Origin: Anaerolineales bacterium
GTDB taxonomy: Bacteria; Chloroflexota; Anaerolineae; Anaerolineales; RBG-16-64-43
Assembly: GCA_016928575.1 (NCBI GenBank)
Contig: JAFGKK010000088.1
Location: 1-64,000, forward strand
Direction of reading: 5' to 3'
Length of the DNA stretch: 64,000 nucleotides
Shown here: positions 56,766 to 64,000 of the stretch, one piece after another
How positions within the stretch are numbered: the stretch's first letter is position 1
How the letters are laid out: the number at the start of each line of letters is the position of its first letter
Position numbers and translations under genes: made by a program
Notes under the pieces: model-generated
What the model saw: the letters and a program-made list of their open reading frames with translations, nothing else
The model's database searches: none
Told to the model about the DNA's origin: nothing

Positions 56766-57640
56766 GAATTCGCGCCCGATCTCGAACCGCACCTCGACTC
56801 CGCCCCGGCCAAGGTGGAACTGCTGGAACACCGCGGGTGGCGCGCGGAAAACCGCCTGCCGGCCGAAAGGGGAGTTAGGTCGCGGCGATCCTACTCTCGC
56901 TGACTAAGAGTCCGCCGGTGGACCCCCTCCTCGCCGCCGCACCGGTATCCCTGACCATCGTCGAATAGGGAGAATTCAACAACCTCTTGGTGGCCGTCAT
57001 GATTGACGCAATCCTGGTTTGATCCGGGAAAACCGAGTCCGCCGGACGCATGAGGCTTTCAAGGTCTGCTCGGATTCACGGCGGCTTCCGCACCGCGGTC
57101 GCCGCCATCAAGAAACGCCGAATCATCTTCGAAACCAGCCGCAAGGCGGTCGCCTGAATCCTCTCCAATACCCACGCCGAGAGGATCGCTATCTTTTCCG
57201 CAATGATGTTCCGCAGACCGGCTCCGCCGGTGGGGGCGCAGATCCTCTGGATCCAACCGGTTGGCGGCCGCCCGTCAGGCATCGTTCTTGGCTTCGAACC
57301 GGTGACGGAGGGGATCGCGAATGAGAATCCCAATTCCCTGAAGGAGCCGATCCTCACTCCGCCGGGAATTTGGCTGATCGGCGGGATCAGGGTTGGCGGC
57401 TCGATCTTGACCCAGGTTCCGTTCGGCCGCTGCTTACAGGCGCATGCAGATCCCGTCGAAGGTCGCAGCATCCTTTTCGCCGGCTTCGCGGACAACTCGA
57501 TGATCTGCATCTTCGCCTGCCGCGGATTGCCCGGGATGGATCCGCTCGCGCCGGAGGGATGGGGATTGCCCGCGGGAATCGCGCTGTCGCTCCGGTTGAC
57601 GGTCGACCGGCAAGGGGATCAACACTCGGATTCGAAACAG
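56766..57640 (+). pseudogene. Decayed gene of unknown family
   Basis: Coding-like sequence can be read from 56766 (FAPDLEPHLDSAPAKVELLE, HRGWRAENRLPAER) to a TGA at 56901. After a frameshift, one frame runs from 56900 to about 57640. It is broken by TAG after SLTIVE, TGA after IDAILV and TGA after SRKAVA, then continues cleanly as PSGIVLGFEPVTEGIANENP ... GIWLIGGIRVGGS ... ILFAGFADNSM ... PEGWGLPAGI. The protein character is strong but I do not recognise the family. It is inactive in this form. Confidence 0.6.
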
Positions 57641-57819
57641 GCGTGCAAAAAGGTTTCCCGCGGGGGAAAACCAAGACCTCTTTCCGCCCTGCGGCGGAAT
57701 CGCTTCGCAGAATTCCGCATCCGTTGCGCCGGGGCGCCGCCGTTCATCCCGGACTCCGGGGGCGGAGGATCTTCGGCCGCGGCACACGGTCCCTGCGGAC
57801 CCGAAAGCCGCGGGCTGGG

Positions 57820-57825
57820 TATAAT
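57820..57825 (+). promoter_or_regulatory. Candidate -10 box for SGNH lipoprotein gene
   Basis: Perfect TATAAT, 17 bases before the ATG at 57842. There is no clear -35 box, and the leader would be very short. Confidence 0.4.
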
Positions 57826-57841
57826 CCTCTGTAGGACATCC

Positions 57842-58759
57842 ATGAGGAATTTCCAAAGACTTTGTCATCCAATCGCCGCGGCGGGGTATCTCTTTTTGTT
57901 CGTGGTGGCCGGCTGCGCTTCAAGCTTCGGCTCCAACCCTACTTCGCCGGCCGTTGTCTCCAGCCTTGGCGGCGGCCCGACCGTTCCGCCGCCGACGGCG
58001 ACCTTCACCCGAACCGCCCCGCCGACTCCGACGGCGACGCCCACCTCCACGCCCAAGTGGCCGTTGACCTTGGTTTTCTACGGTGACAGCCTGCTGAAAA
58101 TCGGGGAGGTCCGCCGGGAGGCGAAATGGAGCTATTCTTTTGTCGATTTTCTGCAGGCCATGCTGGATCCGGCCTATGAGATGATCACGGCCAATTACGG
58201 AGGGCGGGATGCGGCCTGGGCGGCGGAAAACCTCCAAGTCGCCGTCCTATCCTACCAGCCGGATTTGGTCACGTTGTGGTGGGGATTCAACGACCTGCTT
58301 GGATGCGGCGGCTTCTTCAGTACGAAGACCAACAAGGTGATTCCGGAGTATCTGGATACTCTGGTCCGGCGCCACATCGACGGCCTGCGCAAGCAGGCGG
58401 ACCTCCTGCTGGAACAAGGGGCTTCGGTCATGGTTCTGACGTCCATTCCGATCGACGGGAAATTGCCGTGGACGCACTTTGACGAAAACGGCCAGTTGGT
58501 TTGGGAATGGAACCACTTGTGCGATTACAACCTCGGTTTGGAGCGCTTGGCCTCGGCCCAGCGGGAATTGGCGGAAGGATATGCGGCCGAAGGGAAAGCC
58601 GTATTTCTCGTGGATCTGTGGCGGTTGTTCGTCGAGCACGAGGGCGTCAGCGGCATGTATCTCGACCTGATGCATCCCGGGCCGGTGGGCGCCTACCTTA
58701 TCGCCGAGGAGTGGATCCGGATTTTCGGAGAAACAGGGTCTTTGCTTCTTTTCCGTTGA
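57842..58759 (+). CDS. SGNH/GDSL hydrolase lipoprotein
   Basis: 305 aa from the ATG at 57842; the frame is open further upstream but that part belongs to a decayed gene. Lipobox AGC gives Cys25, with a long Thr/Pro tether to about residue 72. SGNH blocks: FYGDSLLK with Ser83, WWGFNDLLG (block III Asn), and YLDLMHPGP with the Asp-x-x-His pair. It is likely an extracellular esterase, for example removing acetyl groups from glycans; the substrate is not shown by sequence. Confidence 0.87.
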   Translation: MRNFQRLCHPIAAAGYLFLFVVAGCASSFGSNPTSPAVVSSLGGGPTVPPPTATFTRTAPPTPTATPTSTPKWPLTLVFYGDSLLKIGEVRREAKWSYSFVDFLQAMLDPAYEMITANYGGRDAAWAAENLQVAVLSYQPDLVTLWWGFNDLLGCGGFFSTKTNKVIPEYLDTLVRRHIDGLRKQADLLLEQGASVMVLTSIPIDGKLPWTHFDENGQLVWEWNHLCDYNLGLERLASAQRELAEGYAAEGKAVFLVDLWRLFVEHEGVSGMYLDLMHPGPVGAYLIAEEWIRIFGETGSLLLFR

Positions 58760-58798
58760 GGGGGTCAGCGGGGGAATGATCGTGGCGGGGCGCGGGGG

Positions 58799-60214
58799 TT
58801 AAGGATTCGGCCGCCGGGGCAGGCGGATGCGCATCCGCGTCCCTTCCCCCGGGGCGGATTCCGCTTCCAGCATGCCGCCGTGAGCCGCCACCAGCGCCCT
58901 GGCGATCGCCAGCCCCAGCCCGGAGGCGCCGCCGTCGTCCGCCCGGTAAAACCGGTCGAAGATGTGCGGAAGGTCCTCGGCGGAGATGCCGTTACCCGTA
59001 TCCCCCACGGTGAGCAGTACCTCCTTCGCGTCCTCCCGCGTCCCCAGGGTGATCCGCCCCCCGGGCGGGGTGTGGCGCAGCGCATTGCCGATCAGATTGG
59101 CGAGCACCTGCGCCATGCGGGTTTCATCCAGTCCGATCGGCGGCACGGGCGCGGGGACATCCACTTCCAAGACGACATTCTTCTGAAGCGCCTGCTGTTC
59201 GAAGGCGGCGCACGCCTGCCGCAGCAAATCGGCCGGATCCACCGGCTGGCGGATCACCTCTAATTCTCCGGCGTCCGCTTCACTCAGGATCCGCAAATCC
59301 TCCACCAGCAGTTGCAAGAGCTCGATTTCATCGTAGATCACCGACAGCCGTTTGGGGCTGGGGGCCAGCACGCCGTCGCGCAGGGATTCGATGTATCCCG
59401 AGATGACCGTCAACGGCGTGCGCAGTTCGTGCGCCACATCGGCCGCCAGCTTCCGCCGCGCCCGGTTGGATTGCGAAACGGCGCGGCTCATTTTGTTGAA
59501 GGCCGCGGCCAGTTCGCCGATTTCGTCGCGGGAGTTTGATTGCACCTGCTGATCCAAATCGCCCTCCGCCATCCGGTGCGCGGCGGCCTTCAGCGCCTGC
59601 AGCGGCCGGGTGAGCGTGCGCGCCAGCCAGACGCCCATACCCAGTGCGATCAGGAAGGCGCCCGAACCGGCCAGGAGCAAGGCGACGTTGAGGCGCTCCA
59701 GGTATCGGGATTCCTGAGGCGATAGGTTGGGCGGGCGCGGGGCGGTCAGGATCGTTCCGACGGCGGCGCCGTCCACCAGGATCGGTTCGCCCTCGGCCAG
59801 CGCGTTGGCCGAAAGCCGGTTGCCCGCGGGAACCTCGGGATCCGCGGAAAGGACGACCACGCCCTCGGCGTCCGCCAGGCTGAATTGACTGCGCCAATCG
59901 TGCGGATTTCGGCCCGCCGGGACCGAGCCGCCTTCGGAATGGGAGGAGGGAGTCGCAGCGGCCGAAGGGGTTTGCGGAGCGGGGAAGGTCTCGGCCGACC
60001 GAGGACGAAGGTATTCCTCGAGGCCGGCCCAGGTTCCATGGGCTTGGTAGTAATCCGCCAACAGCGACCGGAAATCCTCCCGCAACTGCGAAACCACCAG
60101 CGTGTTGAATTGCGATGGATTCAGCAGGCGGACGGAGGCGATCGGCAGGATCGAGACCGTGGCGGCCACCAACAGGAAGGCGAAGGTTAATTTCCAGGTC
60201 AGGGAGCGGGGCAT
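58799..60214 (-). CDS. Sensor histidine kinase with HAMP domain
   Basis: 471 aa. An N-terminal helix (about 8-28), an external sensor of about 150 residues, a second helix (about 175-195), then HAMP (RTLTRPLQALKAAAHRMAEG). HisKA has the phospho-His in LAADVAHELRTPLTVISGY. HATPase has NLIGNALRHTPPG, VGDTGNGISAEDLPHIFDRF and GLGLAIARALVAAHGG. It works with the response regulator whose stop lies three bases upstream. The signal is unknown; a cell-envelope cue is plausible. Confidence 0.95.
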   Translation of the reverse strand: MPRSLTWKLTFAFLLVAATVSILPIASVRLLNPSQFNTLVVSQLREDFRSLLADYYQAHGTWAGLEEYLRPRSAETFPAPQTPSAAATPSSHSEGGSVPAGRNPHDWRSQFSLADAEGVVVLSADPEVPAGNRLSANALAEGEPILVDGAAVGTILTAPRPPNLSPQESRYLERLNVALLLAGSGAFLIALGMGVWLARTLTRPLQALKAAAHRMAEGDLDQQVQSNSRDEIGELAAAFNKMSRAVSQSNRARRKLAADVAHELRTPLTVISGYIESLRDGVLAPSPKRLSVIYDEIELLQLLVEDLRILSEADAGELEVIRQPVDPADLLRQACAAFEQQALQKNVVLEVDVPAPVPPIGLDETRMAQVLANLIGNALRHTPPGGRITLGTREDAKEVLLTVGDTGNGISAEDLPHIFDRFYRADDGGASGLGLAIARALVAAHGGMLEAESAPGEGTRMRIRLPRRPNP

Positions 60215-60217
60215 GGA

Positions 60218-60907
60218 TCAGATTCTCGGTTTCGCGAAGCGGTATCCGATTCCGAACACGGTCTCAATGTACTGCGGGGAATCCGGATCGGGTTCGATCT
60301 TCACGCGCAGGTTGCGCACGTGGACGTTGAGGGTCTGTTCGAGGCCGGCGAACCCGTTTTCCGAGAGCGCCTGCACCAGCTCGTCGCGGGGAAAGACCCG
60401 CCCCGGCGCGCGCATCAGAATCGCGAGCAGGTTGAACTCGGTGGGGGTCAGGTTCACCGGCCGGCCCCCCACCGTCACCGTGTGGGCGTCCTCTTCCAGC
60501 TCGATCTCCCCGAGGCGCAGCCGCCGGCGGCGCGGGTCGGCCGGATCGCTGCGGCGGAGGACCGCCCGCACGCGGGCCGCCAACTCGCGCATGCGGAACG
60601 GTTTGACGACGTAGTCGTCGGCGCCGAGCTCCAATCCGAGAACCGCGTCGGCTTCCTCCACCCGTGCGGTGAGGATGATCACCGGGGCTCCGCGCTCGCG
60701 GCGGAAGCGGCGCAGAAACTCATAGCCGTCCATCGACGGCATCATGATGTCGAGCAGGACAACGTCCGGCTTCTCATGGCGCGCCGCGAACAGCCCCTCC
60801 TCGCCGTCGCGGGCGGTCACCACGCGGAATCCCTGCTGGCCGAGATACTCGGAGATCAGCTCGCGAACGTTCAGCTTGTCGTCCACCACCAGGACCGTCT
60901 TTGCCAT
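60218..60907 (-). CDS. OmpR/PhoB-family response regulator
   Basis: 229 aa from the ATG at 60907; a TTG at 60931 is an alternative. The receiver shows VLVVDDKLNVREL, the phospho-Asp in VVLLDIMMP, and LTARVEEAD and VVKPFRMREL with the conserved Lys. The winged-helix output domain follows (LTPTEFNLLAILMRAPGRVF ... NVHVRNLRVKIE). It is first in a two-gene operon with the HAMP kinase. Confidence 0.95.
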   Translation of the reverse strand: MAKTVLVVDDKLNVRELISEYLGQQGFRVVTARDGEEGLFAARHEKPDVVLLDIMMPSMDGYEFLRRFRRERGAPVIILTARVEEADAVLGLELGADDYVVKPFRMRELAARVRAVLRRSDPADPRRRRLRLGEIELEEDAHTVTVGGRPVNLTPTEFNLLAILMRAPGRVFPRDELVQALSENGFAGLEQTLNVHVRNLRVKIEPDPDSPQYIETVFGIGYRFAKPRI

Positions 60908-60931
60908 GCCGGAATCCGTCTTCCCCTGCAA

Positions 60932-61316
60932 CGGGGCGCCTTCATCATAGGCCGGGGATATTCAGATTTTGTGAAGGTTGGCGGAGTTCGGCGGGGTTAA
61001 TTCGATTCTTATCCGATCGGGCGGGGGAATGATCGGACCTTGGATCTTGGACGATCGGCCGTTGCCGATTTTCGGTTCCGGATGGTGTTCAGCGGATGGG
61101 GGCAGAATTTTTCCAAAAAGACGCCGAGGTTTTCGTGTAACGGCGGGGGGGCGCCGCGAGGTTCGATGCCGGCGGTCGACCGCCGATGGCCGTTGCGGCT
61201 GTCTTGGAAATGGACCTGAAGAATGGAAAGGATGAAGACGATGGGGCCGCCCAGTCGCCGGCCGGAGAACCCGCGACCCAGGTCCATCGTCTGCCGTCCA
61301 TGGTCGTGTCGTCGAG
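60932..61316. other. Intergenic stretch between regulator and tRNA genes
   Basis: About 385 bp. TATGAT on the minus strand near 60951-60956 is a possible -10 for the response regulator, without a good -35. No other element is seen. Confidence 0.45.
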
Positions 61317-61388
61317 TGGCGAGGAATGGAATTGAACCATCAACCAAGGGCTTATGAGTCCCCTGCTCTGCCATTGAGCTACCTCGCC
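61317..61388 (-). tRNA. tRNA with CAT anticodon (Met or Ile2)
   Basis: 72 nt. Acceptor GGCGAGG/CCTCGCC, D-stem GCTC/GAGC, anticodon loop CTCATAA, T-arm GATGG/CCATT, discriminator A. An A-G mismatch closes the anticodon loop. It is not an initiator tRNA, because it has a fully paired first acceptor position. Elongator Met and lysidine-modified Ile2 cannot be separated by eye. Confidence 0.9.
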
Positions 61389-61479
61389 TGGAAAAGCCTG
61401 CGAATTGTACCGGGCGGTGGGAAAGCGGTCAAGATTTGTTATAAACGACCGGACGCCGGGGAATGCAACAACAGCCAGG

Positions 61480-61552
61480 TGAGCCGTGAGCGACTCGAAC
61501 GCTCAACCAAGTGCTTAAAAGGCACCTGCTCTGCCACTTGAGCTAACGGCCC
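61480..61552 (-). tRNA. tRNA-Lys (TTT)
   Basis: 73 nt. Acceptor GGGCCGT/ACGGCTC with one G-T pair, D-stem GCTC/GAGC, anticodon stem GGTGC/GCACT with loop CTTTTAA, T-arm GAGCG/CGCTC, discriminator A. The CCA end is not encoded. It is on the same strand as the CAT tRNA, 91 bases away. Confidence 0.95.
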
Positions 61553-61645
61553 AGCGCGGGGGGCATTCTAACACGGGGGAATGCGAACCGTCAAAGGATT
61601 CCCGGATTCGCGCCGCGAATCCTTCGGCGGGAGCGCTTCGGCGCG

Positions 61646-62290
61646 CTACGCGGCGAGGTGCGGATGCCCGATGTGGGCGAAGAACTCACTGCGGGTGTTG
61701 AGGTTCTCCTTGAACGATCCCCGTACCGCGCTGGTCACCATCCGCGCGTTGGCCTTCTTCACTCCCCGGATCGCCATGCACATGTGCAGGCCTTCCACCA
61801 CCACGCCCACCCCGCACGGGTTCAGCGTTTCCTCGAGGAAAGCCGCGATCTGCGAGGTCATCCGCTCCTGCAGCTGCAGCCGCCGGGCGAACATCTCCAC
61901 CATCCGCGGGATTTTCGAAAGTCCGATCACCTTGCCGTCGGGGATGTAGGCGACGTGGGCCTTGCCCACGAAGGGCAGCAGGTGGTGTTCGCACAGGCTG
62001 GCGAAGTCGATGTCGCGCACCAGCACCATCTCGTCGTAATCGACGGTGAAGATCGCCTGGTTGACCAATTTGACCGGATCCACGTGGTATCCGGCGGTCA
62101 TCTCCTCGAACATCCGCGCCACCCGCAGCGGGGTCCGCACCAGTCCTTCGCGGGCCGGGTCTTCCCCGATTCCCTCGAGGATCGCGCGGATCGCGCACTC
62201 GATGTCGCCCTCGCAGCCCTGCGCCGGACGGTCGGTCAGGTCGTCGCGGAACAAATCGAAATCGGACGGGTTGGTGGTCATCTTCGGCAT
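61646..62290 (-). CDS. folE: GTP cyclohydrolase I
   Basis: 214 aa. It converts GTP to dihydroneopterin triphosphate, the first step of folate synthesis. Zinc ligands are visible as Cys100 and His103 in [10 protein letters not shown] and Cys171 in [28 protein letters not shown] and [12 protein letters not shown] are family blocks. AGGAG precedes the ATG at 62290. It is the last gene of folB-folK-folE. Confidence 0.97.
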   Translation of the reverse strand: MPKMTTNPSDFDLFRDDLTDRPAQGCEGDIECAIRAILEGIGEDPAREGLVRTPLRVARMFEEMTAGYHVDPVKLVNQAIFTVDYDEMVLVRDIDFASLCEHHLLPFVGKAHVAYIPDGKVIGLSKIPRMVEMFARRLQLQERMTSQIAAFLEETLNPCGVGVVVEGLHMCMAIRGVKKANARMVTSAVRGSFKENLNTRSEFFAHIGHPHLAA

Positions 62291-62310
62291 GTTGGTCTCC
62301 TGCCCCCTCC

Positions 62311-62850
62311 TCAGTCTGCCCCATGTGGCTGCGCCAACGGGGGAGGAGGAAGGAGGGGGGAAATATCCTCACGGCGCCGAACGGTTCCATCCCGCAGGCG
62401 CTCGGCGATCGCGCGCAGGGGTTCGCCGGTGGCGGGATGCGGGATGTCCGGCGAGATCTCGGCCAGCGGCAGGGCCACGTAGGGCCGCTTGAGAACATCC
62501 GGATGGGGGAGCGGTTTTCCGCCGGCCTCGCCCAAAAAGTCGTCGTACAGCGAAAGGTCGATGTCGATCGTCCGTGCGGCGAAGGGATCCGCCCCGCGCC
62601 TCCGCCCCAGCCGGCGCTCGATCGGCGCGATCAACCGCAAAAACAGCTCCGCGGGCGTTTTCGCCGTCCGGATCAACGCGGCCGCGTTGAAATAATCCGG
62701 CTGGTCCGATCCGTCGGCCGGCGGAGATTGCCACACCGAAGATACCGCCAGCACCGTCTCCCGTTCAGCGATCGCGCACAGCGCCGAACGCAAGTTCCGC
62801 TCCGGATCGATGTTGGAGCCGAGCAGCAGCCAAACGAGGTGGTCAGCCAC
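62311..62850 (-). CDS. folK: 6-hydroxymethyl-7,8-dihydropterin pyrophosphokinase
   Basis: 179 aa. It adds pyrophosphate to hydroxymethyl-dihydropterin. [52 protein letters not shown] (the signature with the Mg-binding Asp pair) and [16 protein letters not shown] are diagnostic. Its start overlaps the folB stop by eight bases. The last residues ([10 protein letters not shown]) are an unstructured tail. Confidence 0.97.
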   Translation of the reverse strand: MADHLVWLLLGSNIDPERNLRSALCAIAERETVLAVSSVWQSPPADGSDQPDYFNAAALIRTAKTPAELFLRLIAPIERRLGRRRGADPFAARTIDIDLSLYDDFLGEAGGKPLPHPDVLKRPYVALPLAEISPDIPHPATGEPLRAIAERLRDGTVRRREDISPLLPPPPLAQPHGAD

Positions 62851-63205
62851 CGGGGCGGCCCCGCTCGATGGTCACGCACACCGACCGGGCGAAGCGCAGG
62901 GCGCCGGGCTTCTCGACCGTCACGCGCACCCCCGTCACGCAAGGCTCTTCCAAGCACAGCGCGGCGATCTCCTCCGCGAAGCGCTCGACCAGGTGGTAGG
63001 CGCTGCCCTCCGCCAGGGCCAGGATCCGTTTCGTGACGGTGCGGTAATTGACGGCGTCGGCGATGTCGTCGGTTTTTCCCGGGCGGGAGGTGTCGGTTTC
63101 GAGCGCCACCGAGATCAGCACATCCTGCCTGTCCCGCCGCTCCTCCTCCGAGACCCCGATCACCGTGCGCACCAGCAGGTCCTTGATGATGAGCGCGTCG
63201 GTCAT
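62843..63205 (-). CDS. folB: Dihydroneopterin aldolase
   Basis: 120 aa from the ATG at 63205, preceded by GGAGGAGGG. It converts dihydroneopterin to hydroxymethyl-dihydropterin and glycolaldehyde. IIKDLLVRTVIGVSEEERRD carries the conserved Glu, and VTVEKPGAL the catalytic Lys region. It is first in the folB-folK-folE operon, immediately downstream of a hairpin and the SDR gene on the same strand. Confidence 0.95.
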   Translation of the reverse strand: MTDALIIKDLLVRTVIGVSEEERRDRQDVLISVALETDTSRPGKTDDIADAVNYRTVTKRILALAEGSAYHLVERFAEEIAALCLEEPCVTGVRVTVEKPGALRFARSVCVTIERGRPGG

Positions 63206-63276
63206 GGAACCCTCCTCCGAGCCCTTCTCCGCCCTCATCCGGCCTCCCGTCGCTGCGCTCCGGGACAGGTTCGACC

Positions 63277-63306
63277 GCCTTCTCCCAGCATAAGCTGGGA
63301 GAAGGC
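63277..63306. repeat. 13-bp inverted repeat (hairpin)
   Basis: Perfect arms 63277-63289 (GCCTTCTCCCAGC) and 63294-63306 with loop ATAA. The arms have the C/T versus G/A bias of the hairpin at 236-279, whose loop TTAT is the reverse complement of this one. It lies between the SDR gene and folB. Confidence 0.75.
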
Positions 63307-63426
63307 CGGGATGAGGGCGGAAAGCCTGGGAACGCCGGTGGCAAGGTGAATTTCTTAGTGGCCTTCCGGTTTTACCCCGGCCTCGCCCGGCGAAGCCAAG
63401 GCGGGGCTTCGTGTCTCATCGCGGCG

Positions 63427-64000
63427 TCACAGGTATTCCCCGCCGTCGATCCGCAGCACCTCGCCGGTGATGAATGTCGATTCGAGCAGGAACAGCACCC
63501 CGCGCACGACCGCCTCGGGCGAGCCGGGACGGCCGAGCGGAATCCGGCGGGCCAACTTTTGCAGGTACTCCTGCCCTTGGCCGGGCGGGGGGAGGATTGC
63601 GCCGGGCGCGACGGCGTTGACGCGGAACGCGGGCGCGAGCGACTTCGCCAGGCTGCGGGTGAGCTCGACCAGCGCGGATTTGGCGAGGCTATACGCGAGA
63701 TGCTCCGCCGCCGGGCGCCCGGCCCGCGCGTCGGCGAGGAACAGGATGTCCCCGGCGTCGGCCTGCGCGGCGAACGCCCGGCTGAGGAAGAACGGCGCGC
63801 GCAGGTTGATCGCGATCGTCCGTTCCCAAAGATCCGTTGCGGTGTCGGCCAGGGTTCCGCGCTCGAAGATCGCGGCCGAGTTGACGAGGATGTCGATTTT
63901 CCGGAAAGCGGCCCCCGCCGCCTCGAAGATGGTCGCCGGCGCGTCGAGCCGCTCCAGATCGGCGCGGATCGTCGCGCATTTCCGCCCGAGGGCGCGGATT
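63427..64000 (-). CDS. SDR-family oxidoreductase, 5' part missing; probable pteridine reductase
   Basis: 191 codons to the stop at 63427; the gene continues past the right edge, so the N-terminal cofactor loop is not seen. Visible SDR features are IDILVNSAAIFERG, INLRAPFFLSRA, the catalytic YSLAK (Tyr-x-x-x-Lys), VNAVAPGAI and the C-terminal ITGEVLRIDGGEYL. NSAA in place of NNAG and the NLRAPFFL stretch resemble pteridine reductases (PTR1/FolM). Its position just upstream of folB on the same strand supports reduction of a pterin or dihydrofolate. General SDR chemistry is certain; the substrate is inferred. Confidence 0.82.
   Translation of the reverse strand, partial: IRALGRKCATIRADLERLDAPATIFEAAGAAFRKIDILVNSAAIFERGTLADTATDLWERTIAINLRAPFFLSRAFAAQADAGDILFLADARAGRPAAEHLAYSLAKSALVELTRSLAKSLAPAFRVNAVAPGAILPPPGQGQEYLQKLARRIPLGRPGSPEAVVRGVLFLLESTFITGEVLRIDGGEYL

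Noticed and set aside
57203-58759. Single long protein covering the SGNH gene
   Set aside because: The N-terminal third belongs to the decayed gene. The ATG at 57842 starts a perfect lipoprotein signal peptide and is the real start.

Overview
This looks like a chromosomal window from an anaerobic, fermentative, plant-fibre-degrading Chloroflexi bacterium, probably Anaerolineae-like. The assignment is inferred from content: high-GC DNA, lipoproteins with Pro/Thr-rich linkers behind the lipobox, LacI-controlled sugar ABC importers, a T-box leader on valS, and an LCP protein and lipoproteins but no outer-membrane machinery. No rRNA or marker gene here fixes the taxonomy. No phage, transposase, plasmid or CRISPR array was seen.

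Layout. 0-4.6 kb: a two-component system (response regulator, then membrane histidine kinase) and a small membrane protein. 4.6-10.1 kb, minus strand: valS with a complete T-box leader and promoter, followed by a GT-B glycosyltransferase and a sugar O-methyltransferase joined by 4-bp overlaps. 10.2-11.2 kb: mgsA and a membrane methyltransferase. 12.1-25.9 kb: a xylo-oligosaccharide/xylose locus with LacI regulator, CUT1 binding protein and two permeases, a lipoprotein GH8 exo-oligoxylanase, xylFGH, xylA and a GH3 enzyme. 26.4-30 kb: GYD protein, UbiA-like prenyltransferase, tRNA-Val and a GNAT-like protein. 30.4-34.4 kb: two large beta-propeller lipoproteins. 34.5-36.0 kb, minus: FkbM methyltransferase and a sugar-phosphate phosphatase. 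36.2-54.7 kb: a surface-polysaccharide island with visibly lower GC. 55.2-60.9 kb: two more lipoproteins, a decayed gene and an OmpR/HAMP two-component system. 61.3-64.0 kb: tRNA-Met/Ile2, tRNA-Lys, folB-folK-folE and a partial SDR that is probably a pteridine reductase.

How the genes fit together. In the xylan locus, surface-anchored GH8 would release xylose outside the cell. The CUT2 importer XylFGH takes up xylose and the CUT1 system probably takes up oligomers, which the signal-less GH3 enzyme would cut inside. XylA then makes xylulose. A near-perfect palindrome next to the lacI start and a related site behind its promoter point to autoregulation. No xylulokinase and no CUT1 ATPase are in the window.

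The polysaccharide island encodes two GT2 and three GT4-type glycosyltransferases, a Wzx-like flippase, a large membrane protein (polymerase or GT-C candidate), a NodU-type carbamoyltransferase, a DUF362 protein, a methyltransferase and a sulfotransferase. It ends with DUF1616, CPBP protease-golvesin and divergent LCP genes. The simplest reading is assembly, decoration with carbamoyl, methyl and perhaps sulfate groups, export and anchoring of a cell-surface glycan. GC content falls abruptly inside the first GT2 gene, so the left boundary of the imported segment lies within a coding sequence. A broken methyltransferase gene inside the island shows ongoing turnover. The DUF362, DUF1616 and CPBP-golvesin genes and the small two-helix membrane protein at the right edge are the best candidates for something undescribed.
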